A stretch of DNA of 64,000 bases from positions 30,607,891 through 30,671,890 of the forward strand of contig CM059573.1 of NCBI GenBank assembly GCA_030386875.1, in the 5' to 3' direction. Below are positions 34,905-46,265 of the stretch, one piece after another (the first letter of the stretch is position 1; the number at the start of each line of letters is the position of its first letter). This DNA comes from Morinoia aosen. Its lineage: Eukaryota > Arthropoda > Malacostraca > Amphipoda > Talitridae. Under the pieces are notes generated by a model, which worked only from the letters and a program-made list of their open reading frames with translations, was not told where the DNA came from and ran no database searches. Position numbers and translations under genes: made by a program.

Positions 34905-36600
34905 TGCTTTGAAAAAAGGTAGGTTGCTATAGTGGAGGGTGATGATGTGAAGAGGAGATGGGGAGAGTATTTTGAGGAACTGCTGAATGTGAAGGATGAT
35001 AGGGTTGCGAGAGTGGTAGCTGGTGGAAGTGATGTTAGAATGCCTGCGTTTGGTGAAGTGAATAGTAGTCGAATAAGAAGTGTGGAAGTGAAAGGTGCGT
35101 TGGATGTGATGAAAAATGGGAAAGCTCCAGGTATGGATGGCTGCACGGTTGAATGTCTAAAGAAAGGAGGAAATGTGGTAGAATGGTTGGTACGTTTATT
35201 TAATGTGTGTTTCGACGCTAGTAAAGTGCCGGTGGATTGGAGTAGCGCGTGTGTAGGTCTGTTGTACAAGGGGAAAAGTGACAGGTATGAGTGCAGTAAT
35301 TCTAGGGGTATAAGTCTACCGAGTGTCGTTGGGAAACTGTATGGAAGAGTTTTAATTGGAAGAGTGAGAGTGATGACGGATCGTACGTATGCTTGCTGAA
35401 AAACAAGGTGGTTTTAGAAGTGGTAGAGGTTGTGTGGATCAAATGTTTGCTGTGAGGCAGGTAAATGAGAAATACTTAGCAAAAGGTAAAGATGTATATT
35501 GGGCATTTATGGATCTAGAGAAGGCGTATTACAGAGTGGACCGTGAGGCTCTATGGCAAGTTGTAAGCTTGTATGGAGTGGGTGGGAGACTGTTGAATGA
35601 TATCGAGTTTCTACGTTGCTATAGCAGAGCATGTGTGAGAGTAGGGAATGAGGTGAGTGAGTGGTTTCCAGTTGTGACAGGTGTGAGACAGGGTTGTGTG
35701 ATGTCGCCGTGGTTGTTTAATTTGTTTATGGATGGTGTGGTGAGAGGAGTGAATGCCAGAGTGTTGGGCTGAAAAGGTGCGCAGTTGGTGGGACAAAATG
35801 GTATGTAATGGGAAGTGTGTCAGCTGTTGTTTGCAGATGATACAACGCTTGTGGATGATTCAGAGGAAAAACTGAGGAGACTGGCTGCAGAGTTTGGTAG
35901 AGTGTGCAAAGGCGTAAATTGAGGGTAAATGTGAATAAAAGTAAGGTGATGAGATGTTCATGAGGTGGAGTGTTTTGAAATTTGGATGTGAGGATGAACG
36001 GTGAAATGTTAGAGGAGGTGGAGCATTTTAGGTACCTCGGGTCGGATGTGGCTGTTAAGGATAGTATGGAAGTAGAATTGAGGCATCGAGTGATTGAAGG
36101 CTGTAAGACATTGGGTTCTATGTGGAAAGTGTTTGAATGCAGGAGTTTGAGTATGATTGCTAAGAGGGGACCGTATGAAAGCTTGATCGTGCCAGTTTTG
36201 TTGTATGGAGCAGAGTCTTGGGGATTGAGAGCAGCTAGCTAAGAGGAGGAAGTTGGATGTGTTTGAGATGAAGTGTTTGAGGAGTATGTGTGGAGTAACG
36301 AGAAGAGATAGGACCAGGAATGAGTTGGTTAGGGGGCAGACGGGTGTTATCAAAAAGTTAAGCAGGCGAGTGGATGAAAGAGTGCATGGATGGTTTGGGC
36401 ATGTTGGAAGAATGAATGTTGAGTGGCTGGTGAAAAAGATTTATACGCCGGAAGTGAGTGGTTTTAGAGCGCGAGGTAGATCACGGATGAGTTAGATGGA
36501 TGGGGTGAAACGTGCTTTGTATGAGAGGGGTCTGACTGTGGACGTGGCTAGAAGGATGACTGCGGACAGAAGTGAGTGGGGGCAGTGTATGAGAAGGTAA
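34905..36600 (+). pseudogene. Reverse transcriptase of an RTE-like element (frameshifted)
   Basis: Would reverse transcribe the element RNA. Visible in order: WGEYFEELLNVKDD; KNGKAPGMDGCTVECLKKGG (fingers); a frameshift near 35385; KQGGFRSGRGCVDQMFAVRQ; motif A AFMDLEKAYYRVD (the catalytic aspartate kept; an expected aspartate after AY is tyrosine); motif B GVRQGCVMSPWLFNLFMDG; stops at 35770 and in the next few codons; motif C FADDTTLV at 35830. Further frameshifts near 35917 and 36240 lead to FRYLGSDVAVKDSMEVELRH, LLYGAESWGLR, then KLDVFEMKCLRSMCGV, RTRNELVRGQ, WFGHVGRM and a final RSEWGQCMRR stop near 36599. At least three frameshifts and three stops. The C-terminal block is typical of RTE-type and related arthropod elements; the clade is inferred. 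Confidence 0.8.
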
Positions 36601-36890
36601 TTTTATTTTTGACGCGGTACTGGAAGTTGCCCGCGTGCGATGGAGTTGACCTGTCCTGTACGGGGGGAGGGGCTGCACTCGATGAAGCGGTCGGGGTAAA
36701 CCAGCTACGGCTGTCGGGCCTGACTGTGGAAGGTGGTTGTGCTGGGCTGCTGCTGATCCTGGCAGTCTGGTGCAGCCGGTGCTGCCTCTCTCGCCTCCTA
36801 ATGCTAAGAGTGATGATTGTGGCCTGCTGTCGGCTACCCTCCCATAGGGAGGAGAAGCATGGTATATGTAGGTATGTGTATGCTTCGAAA
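34905..36890 (+). mobile_element. RTE-like non-LTR retrotransposon, 5' truncated
   Basis: The element starts inside the reverse transcriptase open frame (no 5' part or endonuclease) and runs through a C-terminal region and a GC-richer 3' tail to about 36890, where GTATATGTAGGTATGTGTATG may be its short-repeat tail. 5' truncation is normal for LINE copies. The coding part has a strong excess of G over C on the plus strand, unlike its surroundings. Confidence 0.75.
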
Positions 36891-36899
36891 AAATCTTAA

Positions 36900-38665
36900 A
36901 AGAATATTAACGTTCAACTGTAATTCATACATATAATTAGAAAAAGCTGTGTGCGTCTGTTTGATGTTTCAGCGCCGTCGGACTTGGGCTTCGGTGTTAA
37001 TGAGCGCTCTGAATTGCCATTTAAGACATTTTTTAGGCTTAATTCATTCAGTTGCATGATGATGATCTTTAAATTAAGTTTAGCTAGTTCATCATATATA
37101 TTACAGATTATATGCCGTAGTCTTCTGTTTCTCCTCATGCTAGCATAGAATGGGTTGAAAGCTAAACATTTTGCGAACACGCCGAAAAGCAAAGCAGGAG
37201 GAGTTAAATACAGGAAGTGTCGTATATTACTTTTTCTTCCGAAACCAGGTTTATCTTTCTTTCAAATTTTCAGTCGTTTCAAGTCAGACCTTCCAATCAA
37301 AGGATTTATTTTCAGAAAGAAAGCGCATTTCTTTACTGTGGCCACGTATTTTACTTGTTTCAATGAAGGACGAACACATAATTATGACAAGAGATTAATG
37401 GGACTAGCAAATTCAGGAATAAAAATTGTTAAAATACCATTTCACGTAACTTGGAGTATGCAGCGATGACGAGGTACGGTAGTAGGGTCTCGTATTTTAC
37501 GTTAAGTTATTACGTGAAAATTAACACAATGTCGGAGTCTAATACGGTGTGCCAGTCGTATGCAAATTTAACAAGTTAATGAAGTGGCACCAGGAGACCT
37601 TTCAGTGACGAGTTCTCGGAATAGAATGATCCCTCTAACTGTCCTCGTACCCTTTAAATAACCCTCGTGCTGCTGGGGCTGGTGCAGCTTCTGCGTCCGT
37701 TACAGCAGGTGCGGGCACCGCTGCCGACGTCGTCGGTTACTACTGCTGGTCACTGTTGCTGTTGCTGTTGGCTAAGACCCTGCTTCTGCTGCAAGCTTGT
37801 GGCAGCGCTGTCGCCAGCCGCCGTTGAGATCACGCTGCTAATTGCCGCAGCTGATAGCACAGGCGTCGCCTCCCTCGGTCAGGCAGTCCTTTTTTTATAA
37901 CCGCTAAGCTGTCGCTGCGCAAGCGTCGCCTTCTCCCGTGCCGGGTTGTGCTGAATTTGCGGATTTCTTTTGGTAGCTGACCAGACGCCGGGCCCACGTT
38001 CAACCGTCCTCATTCCTTTTTTTGTGGTGGAACTTAACGGTTCGCACTAGGGACATAACAGAAGTAAAAAATACTCTGCCAAAGTTGACGTGAAAAAAAT
38101 ATGGCAGTGTGACAAATTTTGGTTGGTCGAAGAGAAAAGAGTTAGTAACAGCGAGAGCAAAGGGCCAACTTAGAATTTAAATTTTGGCTTTGTACAATTA
38201 TGATGAGTAAAAAGCTTTATGTGATAGAGAAAGTGCGATATTAATGATCAATTGCAAACAATGGAAAAGAGTAAACAATGGACTACCAATATGACACTGG
38301 AGTGTTAATAATCAACAGAAAATATTACAGCTTCTGCTCTCCATTAACTGAAGATTCAAATTATTTGTTGATTACGAATCTTTAATGTATCAAGCTAAGG
38401 CCAGGAATTTGTTAAATGATGAGTGTTGGAAGAAACGTGAAGAATTATTCAAAACATTTGGAATATTCCGTGAGATTATTTACAGCAGTAGCATGTCTTC
38501 ATCACGCGGTGAAAGTTTTGGCAAGTCATCAATACGTAATTGGATTTTTTATGTATAGGGTGCGTTGAAATAGGGTGAATGAATTGGGACACCCTGAATT
38601 GATGAAATAGTTATACGTTAGTCGTGCTTAAAAATACATGATGCTTGTAAAACAAAGCATTAGGG
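36900..38665. other. Unassigned, with a GC-rich patch at 37.65-38.05 kb
   Basis: 37650-38050 is markedly GC-richer with CTG/GCT-rich words (GCTGTTGCTGTTGCTGTTGG). The 77-codon frame there is low complexity and not convincing. It may be part of a decayed element or a small CpG-richer region. The remainder shows nothing. Confidence 0.3.
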
Positions 38666-38669
38666 TTCC

Positions 38670-38995
38670 ATTTTAGCGCTCCCAGGGGGACTATGTAAGG
38701 GCCTGAGCTAAAGGTTAGGTAGGCTTTATTTTTGTTGAAATAGAATAGGTTTTTATTTTGTTATGGACCATCTTTTTTCGGTTCACTGCTGTCCTGTTTT
38801 TCAGCACCTACTACTTTCTTCTTTAACTTTGATCTTGTTTCATGAACGTCTTTCTCATCTTACTGTTTTTGTGCCTTTTCTGCATAGATTCCACGTTCCC
38901 TTAACTCCATACTAATTGGTGCCTTCTTCTTTCCTCTCTTTGGACCGCCTTTGTTGCTGATAGGGAGAAATAAACTAACTAATAATCTAATATAA
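38670..38995 (-). repeat. Dispersed repeat family G, copy 3
   Basis: The minus-strand copy shares GATCAAAGTTAAAGAAGAAA, GTAGTAGGTGCTGAAAAACA, GGACAGCAGTGAACCG and CCCCTGGGAGCGCTA with copies 1 and 2. Upstream it has an open stretch reading KGGPKRGKKKAPISMELRER, then a stop, so the family may be the 3' end of a longer coding element. Confidence 0.65.
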
Positions 38996-40389
38996 TCTAA
39001 TTAGGGTTCCATTTCTGAAAGAAGCTGGTTTTATAAGTTAGAATATAAAGGTGTGATTAGGTAAAATAACTGAAACAACTCAAACATGTCATTGGTGTGC
39101 ATTGGCAGGATTCAATATATGTATGTTAGAGTAAGATCATGGTTACAATTATTTTAAAAATGATCGCGTGGGGAGAAATTTCGCGTTGTTTTCTCTTGTT
39201 TTTCAAAATTTGAAATTCTATTTGTAATATATTTGTAGAACTAGTACAAGTATCACTCCTCTGGAACCTTAGCGATAGCTGACGTGGAAGGAAAACCTAC
39301 TCAACTTATCACTGTTCCACAGATGTTAGTGAAAACACATTGATCAAGAAGTACCACGTGAAATACCGTATTAACTAACCATGCACAATTAAACGTTCCA
39401 ACAAGTGAATGCTTTAGATGCAGAACATACATCTATGCTAATTACATTTAGGATGGAGAGGGTTGTAGTGTTGGATACGGCGGTTTGAATTGGGGAAAAG
39501 TTAATATTGAGCCAGTGTTATTTGAGCATATAAAAGAGTCACTGTTAATTAAGTAACAAGTTTTAATCTACCAAATTGCTTATCCACATCATTCTAGCAC
39601 GAGTGCAGCATTAGTCAAACTTTCTTCACTAAACAGAATAAAACGAACTCATACATAATATTTTGGCTACCTGATTCTACATGTTTTTCACGTGTATTCC
39701 AACCATTAGAAATTTGTTTACTCCTGCTAACAAACAACACTCGATCGAAACTGGGCCGTCGTCTCGTCGCATTAACGATGCATCAGATGCCACGAAACAA
39801 ACATCGAATATCTGAAACTAAGACACAAATATTTGATGGTCGTCAGACTGCATAGATATACGCAGAATCTCTCGTCAGGCCGTGTGCTATTTCCACTGTT
39901 GTGCGCCTGGAGGTATTCTGCGCTCCTGGCTGGAAGAGGGGACTGGAGAGCCTTTAATCACACATGAGAGAAATCTGAGTGGATTTGTGATATACTTTGC
40001 CTAAAAATATAACGTCATAACATTATGTAAATTTCATATTGTGCTGCTTGTGACTTTTATATTGTCTTGAACAGCCAGAAACTGAATGAAAAATGACATC
40101 CAAAATAGTTGATTCTGAAATTCTCGTTTAATGAAAATTATATCTCAGCCAATAATGACTTTCTGATTGTGTTACAGCAGTATTTACCCCTTGAAAGAGA
40201 AATTAAAGAGATTATAAAAGACTGTGTAAGTGCGTTGGTTGGAGACTTAAGAAATCGCTGAATGGTTTAGGTCATGAGTTTTACTACCTGGGATGAGTTT
40301 TAAGATTTTACTTTTACTGCCGTAAGTTCGGAGTTTGACGGTGCAATTTCAAAATTCACGGTAACTATTGAAACCCGGAATTATCTTTG
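38996..40389. other. No feature recognised
   Basis: AT-rich sequence with no credible gene or repeat seen. Confidence 0.35.
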
Positions 40390-41180
40390 AGGAGGTCAAC
40401 CCAGCCCTTGGCGGTCCGATGAGCTATTTTCTGTTTGTTGTTGAAACAGGACCCTTAGGTGGTGGACTATTCGGTCCTAAAATTTTATGGCGCTATAGAC
40501 ACTAGATTCCCCCCCCCAGGGGAATGTAAGGGGACCAAAAATCCTGAATTATCGATCCAATTTCGACCCCAAATAAAAAGAAAACAAAACGGGTAATGGA
40601 AAATTTGCTACCATACTTTTTTAGAAAGTTTCAAGGATTCTAAAACTCTTTTGTGTTTGTTCTAGCATAAAAACTCAATGAGTTATATTCCTTCGAAATA
40701 TCAATATAAATGAACTAAAAAACCAATATGTCAATTTTTTTCAAAAACCAAGGCCTGAATCGAAAAAATGAAGGAATAAATTGTGTTTATTTTTAAAAAC
40801 TACATTCACTGGTGAAATGTCATAAAAATCAGACAACAAATATTAAAGTTCATTATTTTTTTAGAACTTTTTTTCTTTTTTCATTTATTTTTTGTAAATT
40901 ACAATTCACAGTGTGAATATGAAGTTATGCACGGGATTATCGAAATAAAAATAAAAACAGCATTCAATTACAGAAATTTTCCATGATTTTACAATTCAAC
41001 ATATTTTTTTTTGTTTATGGGCTCTCCTGAAGAATCATACATTTTTACATTTAAGAAGAAACAAGTCATTGAGTTTTTATGCTAGAACCAAGCCAAAGAC
41101 AGTTTTATAATCCTTGAAGCATTGCAAACAAAGTTACGCGTACCAATTTTCTATTTGCAACTTTTTCATATGCACAAAGT
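40390..41180 (-). mobile_element. Truncated, inverted copy of the TTAA element
   Basis: Inverted relative to 42094-43221, and matches it from its right end inward to about 42450. Shared blocks include ACCCTTAGGTGGT, TATGGCGCTA, TTTCGACCCCA-ATAAAAAGA, TAAAAACTCAATGA and ATTACAATTCACAGTGTGAA. It has no second terminal repeat. Confidence 0.65.
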
Positions 41181-41225
41181 ACTTATAAAAATTATATGTT
41201 ATTGAATAGAGCACGCAATTCGACC

Positions 41226-41385
41226 AAATGAAAATTATGAGAAACAAAAGTTACCAGATTACCAGACCATGGACTTATCTTAACCATACCAGACAATGCA
41301 TGTACCTGATATATGCATCAAATGTATTGGTTTTCATCGTCCGGTCTGGTAATTTGGTTACTTTTGTTTCTCATAATTTTCAAGT
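41226..41385. repeat. Foldback with 42-bp arms
   Basis: GAAAATTATGAGAAACAAAA at 41230 continues GTTACCAGATTACCAGACC; the inverse is at about 41340-41383 with three mismatches. The spacer is about 75 bases. Confidence 0.7.
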
Positions 41386-42093
41386 GCTTTACCTGCAAAC
41401 CTACCCAATTCAGTAATAAGACATCCAATAAATAGATTTTAATGTAGAGATAATGTAGTATAAAGACAGAATTTGAATATTTTGAAGATTTTTCCAAGAC
41501 TTTTCCAAATAAATGAAGAATTATGCCGAATGGTTTAAATGAACGTTCCCCCAATTGCCTTCACTTAGAATGTTTTAGATTAGATGGCGAACGAAATATC
41601 AGGTAAGTGCAAAAGAAATTCCCGATATAAGGATCTTGGGTTAAATGAGTCAGTTAATGACTATGGAAATATTTATTCATTAATATGCTCACCATTGCTT
41701 CCAATGACCTCATTTCATCTTTCAACAAGGCTTTATAGGCCACGTTTCACTGTTTTGCTATTTGCATAGTGGTAATTAATAGTAGGATTCTTGTAAGGTG
41801 CATTGTACCTTTATATCATTACCGTGACCTTGAACTAAATATTTATTTGATTTTCAAAATATACGGACGAACGGACGATTCTATTTCTGTACCTAACCAT
41901 TTCGAATCATTCTATTTCGAAAGCTAACAAAACCATTTTCTCTAACTCTAAATGACAATTTTAATCGTAAATACATACATGGAATCCATTCATTTTTCAG
42001 TAAATTATGCCCTTCGTATTTAATGAATGCTGTTTTCAATGCCGTTTAAAGAAAATAGAACCTAAATAATAAATCAGATAGGCACTACATTAA

Positions 42094-43221
42094 GGGGGTC
42101 CTCCGGAAATTTTTTTTTTTTTGATCCGATTGGTCTGAAATTTGGTGAGTATATGTAGTTTGGCAAGACAAACATATTTGAACAAATGAAATTTCTTGAT
42201 TTAGGCCTTAGTTTTTCCGAAAAATTTGAAATACCAGTTTTTTTGGTCATTTTTATACCTATTTCAAATCAATAGAAGTCATTGAGTTTTTTATGCAAGA
42301 ACAAATTCAAAGACAGTTTTGAAATCCTTGGAAACATTTCTAACAAAGATATATTCAGGGATTTTTCATGTTATTTTAAATTTTTTATTTGAAAAAATGT
42401 ACCAATATATCAGAAAAAACAAAAATTTTGGATTTGAACTATTAGAAGAAAATTAAAATGTAAAAATGGAAAAAGTGGGACTATAACTTTGTTATAAATG
42501 TTCCAAGGATTCCAAAACTGTCTTTGTTTTCTTCCTAGCATAAAAACTCAATGACTTCTATTCCTTTGAATTTTGAGAATAAGTGACTTTACAGTGTAGG
42601 CCAAAAACTAAATTTTTTGTTTTAGTGTGATATAATGGAAAATTTATGTAATTGAATGCTGTTTTCATTTTTATTTCGATAATCTACATGCATAACATCA
42701 TATTCACACTGTGAATTGTAATTTACAAAAAAGAAAAAAATTTAAAAATTTTCAACTTATTTCATAAAAATTATGAAATTTTTTGTTTTCAGTTTGATTC
42801 TTATGAAATTTGACTATTATATGTAACTTTTGAAAAGAAACAATTTGCTCCATACATTTTTTTGATTCAGGTCTTAGTTGTGAAAAAATTCGACATATTG
42901 GTTTTTAGTCCACTGGTATTGATATTTCGAAAGAATAGAACTCATTGAATTTTTATGCTAGAACAAAAACTGAGATAGTTGTATAATCCTTGAAACATAT
43001 CTAACAAAAGTACATTCGCAAATTTTCCATGTCTTTTTTTGTTTTCTTTTTATATGGGGTCGAAATGGGCTCGAAAATTCAAGATTTTGGTCCCCAGGGG
43101 GGATCTATTGTCCGTAGCGCCATAATATTTTAGTACCGAATAGTGAACCACCTAAGGGTTCTTTTCTAACAATAAAATGAAAAATGACCATCAGAGAGAA
43201 AAGGGGCCCCGGAGGACCCCC
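42094..43221 (+). mobile_element. TTAA-flanked non-autonomous element with internal inverted units
   Basis: 1128 bp, starting GGGGGTCCTCCGG (42094-42106) and ending in the exact inverse (43209-43221), flanked by TTAA at 42090-42093 and 43222-43225. TTAA duplication points to piggyBac or Kolobok. Inside, one motif of about 80 bases (TCATTGAGTTTTTATGC, then CAAAGACAGTTTTGAAATCC) occurs near 42270 (plus), 42490 (minus) and 42945 (plus), giving a nested palindromic layout. No transposase. Confidence 0.8.
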
Positions 43222-43225
43222 TTAA

Positions 43226-44390
43226 GGGACAATATGTATCAATTTTTAGAGCACCTGGTTTCAGGGGGAATGACTAAATCCAATTCTGCAATTTCTTATG
43301 TTGCTGAATTATTTCTTGAAAGATCAACAAGATACCAGTTCGAAATTGCTCTCACTCAAACTGTTGAAGTGTAGTAGATAAGAAGTCTAACGAAATTCAC
43401 TATGTGGTTTTTGTTATGAGCAAAGTTACAGATTAGTGAAAGTTAAGGAAACTAACTTAATATTCGTTTGCTCACACCCAAGAAGAAACTAATAATTTGT
43501 TGAACGATTCGAGAGTTGTTTTGAATGCCCATTTTTATACTCACTCGTATTATTTCTCAGTAAAGATGAATTTCACATCAGAATAAACTGCAATATTTTA
43601 AAATGCCTCACATGTATGTTTCATAAAGCGTTCATGATTTAGCTTTAATTATAAAATCATACATGGAACCATTTTGATCTGGATGCTATGAATTTGAATT
43701 AAAAACAATAGAATACGCATTTTATCGTTTATTTTCCTTTTAAGAACATTGCTTCATTTCATATTGTTTCAACAAAGTTACTTATTCATGTATTGGGTGT
43801 GATGTCAATCACTTAAATGTTTTTCTAAGGTTTCAAATAATATTTCCATAGACTGGCGTTTTGGCAAAGAGTAATTGACAATACTCCTCCTTCCGAAAGT
43901 GAATTTCCACTAATTTGTCATTCAACGTGACTTTTATGACCATAAAAATTGTTGATATGTGACTGAAGTACTTATGCTTAATTGCTAGTTCTTGTGCTGC
44001 AAAACAAAGGTTGAAGGTCACATTTTTGTAACTTTTTAAACTCTGAAAACTATTTAATAACTATTTACAGGAGCGTACATTTATCATCTGAAAAGGGAAT
44101 CAATATGAGTTGCATATTCAAGTTAATTATTGACTTGTTTTTCTACAAAATAGGTTTCTCTGCTTCGAAAAGTTTGCAGAATTGTTGTGACCGTTTTTCA
44201 TCGGATAAGAGCCCATTTACGATGTGCAAACGTGCCCACCTCCTATTTTTTTGCAGTATTTTTTAAAAAGGTTGGTAATAATATTCATGCGTATTACTAA
44301 AGCATGAAATGATTTTTGAGATTTTGCATCATAATGTGAACAATAAAATCGAACTATGTTTCATTGCCTCCATGGGACCTTTACTTTAAT
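43226..44390. other. No feature recognised
   Basis: AT-rich, without a convincing gene or repeat. Confidence 0.35.
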
Positions 44391-44394
44391 CGTG

Positions 44395-44475
44395 GTTAAA
44401 AGGTAAAAGGTAAAAATTAAAAATAATAGATAGGTAAAAATAATATGCATAGGTAAAAAGGTAAAAATAATATGC
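44395..44475. repeat. Short minisatellite, AGGTAAAAATAATATGCAT unit
   Basis: Two near-perfect units of about 20-27 bases (AGGTAAAAATAATATGCAT) are preceded by partial units (AGGTAAAAGGTAAAAATTAA). Probably replication slippage. Confidence 0.7.
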
Positions 44476-44835
44476 ATAGCAGCTTTTGTAGTTTTGATTT
44501 TTTCTTTCAGCCGTTTTGTTCACCTGCGTTTGAGAAATGTGGAGAGTAGGCTTTAATGAATGATTATAAACAAAAATTTCATATGATTATGTCAATTGAA
44601 AAATAATAAAACATATGAATATTGTTTTTAAAGTTCTCAAAAGGAGACCAGTCACTCTTTGTTAAGAGGTGTGAGTTACTCTTTATATTTTGAAATGAAG
44701 AACAATTTTAAAACAAGGATTTTTCTGATATTGATTTTTTATTGGTTCCCAATTGATCGATTCTCGAAGAGTTTCACTGGTGAGTTGGGGGTGGGTTGGG
44801 TTGGTTGGGGCTCGCGCATTGTGTGCGCGAGCAAC

Positions 44836-44985
44836 AACCGATATTTACATCTGTCCGATATTTACATCTGTCAACTTCACAAATGTCAAAACAGATTTCA
44901 CATTGGCCGCAATCTGCACAAAAGAAGGCATATTACAATGGGGTGACTTCTTTTGGCCTACCTTGTATGAAGCAGATGGAACCCG
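44836..44985 (-). mobile_element. Terminal fragment of a mariner-type element
   Basis: The minus-strand end CAAGGTAGGCCAAAAGAAGT continues CACCCCATTGTAATATG and matches the right end of the element at 52122-52659. Shared words include CATTGGCCGCAATCTGCACA and GATATTTACATCTGTC, the latter present twice in tandem here. The other end is missing. Just left of it (44809-44831) is a perfect hairpin GCTCGCGCA with a five-base loop. Confidence 0.7.
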
Positions 44986-45826
44986 ACGCACATGGATTTC
45001 TTAATGTGGGGATATCTCAAAAACAAAGTATATCGCACCATACTGAGAACAATTGAAATTGTTCTTAACATTGAAATTGAAAATTGGAAGACAATGTCGC
45101 GACATTCCTAATGACATGTTCGAGACGTTTGCGAATCCCTTGCTGCGAAATATCAGTGTTGTCTGGACAAATATTGTCATCAATTTTCTATATATGCGAA
45201 AATGATTCTTCAATTACATTCATTTTCTGTATTCGGAGCCATTCATTTTCACTCTTTGTTCATAAATAAGGTTTTCTCGTCATTTGAAGTGTGAGTATAT
45301 TTTTTTGAGACGCTCTCTTTTTACCGCCAGTCTAGTCAGTCGGCTTTAATCCCCCGATATTACAACATGTGCCCGCTGATCTTAGAGTTGAGTCAGGGGT
45401 ACTAATTACAGGGTTTGATAAAAGTAAAATCGTTTAGAACTGTTTACGGCACCAAAAATGTAATACGAGTAGCTCATATCCGAGTAGAGACATGAATATT
45501 CTTTTTTCTTACAGTTTTAGCATAAATGTAGGTATGGAATAGTTCTTTAAGCAGAATGACTAATTAGACATGCAGACATGCTGGAATGCATTGAAGATAA
45601 AGTCAATCAGATCAAGGAAAAAATGAAAAAACAATGCCTATTCGAATGGGAAGTAAATAATTTTTCTAGGTAAGTAATTGCCAGGTAGCAAAAAAGTGAA
45701 AAATTAGAATTTACCGCATCTGTAGCCCCACGTACACGGCCGTCAGCTAGAAACGGAGGATCTTGATTTTCTAGTAGATCAGATTACCAGATTGTGCTGG
45801 ATTAACTAGAGTATAACTTTAAATTA

Positions 45827-45834
45827 CATTTCTG
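45827..45834. repeat. P element target-site duplication, left
   Basis: CATTTCTG, identical to 50414-50421 on the other side of the element. Eight bases is the P-family duplication length. Confidence 0.92.
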
Positions 45835-45865
45835 CATGAAGGTATAAAAGACAGGAGGGAGCGCT
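45835..45865 (+). repeat. P element 31-bp terminal inverted repeat, left
   Basis: Begins CATGAAGGTATAAAAGACAG and ends GGAGCGCT. All 31 bases match the reverse complement of 50383-50413; the next base differs, fixing the length. An inward-facing TATAAAA lies at 45843-45849. Confidence 0.95.
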
Positions 45866-46265
45866 ACACAGTCGCGCCTCAGTGCAGATTGAAGCTAGCT
45901 CGGGCAGCAATCAGCCACTCGGGAGGGGTACCAAACACTGTAATGCATAGGAATAAATTCACGTTTCAGGCTATAACTACACAACTATATCGAATAATTG
46001 GTAAAAAACGCAGAGACGCCAACCTGAAACATTAAACTACATGACAGGTGCTAAAAAACAGCAATGCATTGCAAATGAAACAAATTTACAGAAGAGGAAA
46101 CAGAGCAATACTTACGCAAAACTGAAGCGGCGGCGGCGGCACACCGTCAGCCACTCAGCCATTGCTGCACAGCGCACACGGGCCGGCACTATGTGCGCGT
46201 ACAACCATTTGACGCACACGTGTAGCTCTTGGAGCCAAGCCTGGCTAGGCAGGAACTGCACATTA

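Noticed and set aside
34850..36353. Minus-strand frames of 114-139 codons, serine/threonine/histidine-rich
   Set aside because: Antisense shadows of the RTE-like reverse transcriptase, caused by its G-rich coding strand.
37667..37900. 77-codon frame rich in leucine and cysteine
   Set aside because: Low-complexity CTG/GCT-rich DNA with no motif; probably compositional.
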